5,474 nt of DNA from CAZUHK01 sp964620345. Its GTDB lineage: Bacteria; Planctomycetota; Phycisphaerae; Phycisphaerales; Zrk34. This document shows, in pieces, positions 5,293 through 5,474 of the stretch. Every line of letters starts with the position of its first letter. Within the stretch, counting starts at the first letter, position 1. The translations under genes and the position numbers were made by a program. Location: positions 1 through 5,474 of the forward strand of contig CAZUHK010000191.1 of NCBI GenBank assembly GCA_964620345.1. The letters are read 5' to 3'. The notes below the pieces were generated by a model. That model searched no databases and was not told the origin of the DNA. It saw nothing but the letters and a program-made list of their open reading frames with translations.

Positions 5293-5474
5293 GCGCCGCT
5301 GACCTCGGCCGCGGCGCGGCGGAACGCGACATCGGGCTGCGTCGCCCGGGCGTTTTCGTGGCCCTCGACGTACCAGCACGCGGCCCAGTGACCGTCGCGC
5401 ACCTCGCGCAGCGGCGGGTCGTCGGCGGCGCAGCGCTGCATCACGCGATGCGGCTGCACCTCCGCGTCGGCCGG
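5289..5474 (-). CDS. oligopeptide/dipeptide ABC transporter ATP-binding protein (C-terminal fragment)
   Basis: The last 61 codons of a minus-strand gene ending in TGA at 5291-5289. The residues, including 'VMQRCAADDPPLREVRDGH' then 'WAACWYVEG', match the C-terminal oligopeptide/dipeptide transporter domain found after the ATPase core of DppD/DppF/OppD/OppF proteins, where a 'C...PPLREV..GH..ACW' pattern is typical. Such subunits power uptake of peptides or related solutes at the inner face of the membrane. The Walker motifs lie outside the window. The usual upstream 'RCP' cysteine does not appear; the corresponding stretch reads 'EVQPHR'. A tail of about 24 residues follows the CW motif. The ATPase paralogue (D or F type) cannot be told. 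It reads toward the kinase-like gene and may share its transcript. Confidence 0.8.
   Translation of the reverse strand, partial: PADAEVQPHRVMQRCAADDPPLREVRDGHWAACWYVEGHENARATQPDVAFRRAAAEVSGA

Noticed and set aside
1..5474. Defence island, phage, toxin-antitoxin or CRISPR content
   Set aside because: All genes are accounted for by metabolic, tRNA-modification, transport or kinase-like proteins. No direct-repeat array, transposase, integrase or small toxin pair was seen.

Overview
The window is GC-rich (about two-thirds by eye) and densely coded. The longest stretch without a gene is about 110 bases, so there is no unexplained gap over 300 bases. The gene set is a chromosomal mix of a queuosine tRNA enzyme, a Nudix hydrolase, LutB/LutC, a GH57 amylase, a kinase-like protein and a peptide-type ABC ATPase. 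Together with weak or absent Shine-Dalgarno sequences before several genes and a dispersed CCACGAAACAC-type palindrome, it suggests a Planctomycetota bacterium, possibly of the Phycisphaerae. That assignment is an inference from gene flavour, not a proven placement. No phage, IS, tRNA, rRNA or CRISPR signal was seen.

Layout. Bases 1-196 (minus) hold the N-terminus of tRNA-guanine transglycosylase (tgt), cut by the window edge. It diverges from a Nudix hydrolase gene (215-685, plus), with only 18 bases between the two chosen start codons. Bases 686-784 contain a long imperfect inverted repeat. Next come lutB (785-2254) and lutC (2266-2943), joined by an ATGA junction, then a 111-base gap and a complete GH57 alpha-amylase-type gene (3055-4260). 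Bases 4261-4349 are a convergent intergenic region with a terminator-like hairpin, a larger 18-bp inverted repeat and a run of ten G. On the minus strand follow an uncharacterised protein-kinase-like gene (4350-5255) and, 33 bases upstream of it, the C-terminal end of an oligopeptide/dipeptide ABC transporter ATPase (5289-5474, cut by the edge).

How the genes relate. LutB and LutC are two of the three usual components of the LutABC L-lactate oxidation system. LutA is not beside them, so either it lies elsewhere or another dehydrogenase is used. The GH57 enzyme would act on internal alpha-glucan (glycogen or maltodextrin). It may be co-transcribed with lutBC because no terminator is visible between them, but no biochemical link is evident. 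The kinase-like gene follows the ABC ATPase gene in the same direction and could share its transcript.

The most interesting item is the kinase-like protein. It keeps a recognisable lysine strand, a D-x-K-P catalytic loop and a DF motif, but has His where the metal-binding Asn is expected, Glu in place of the DFG glycine, and almost nothing after the DFE. I found no convincing evidence of a multi-gene novel system in this window.
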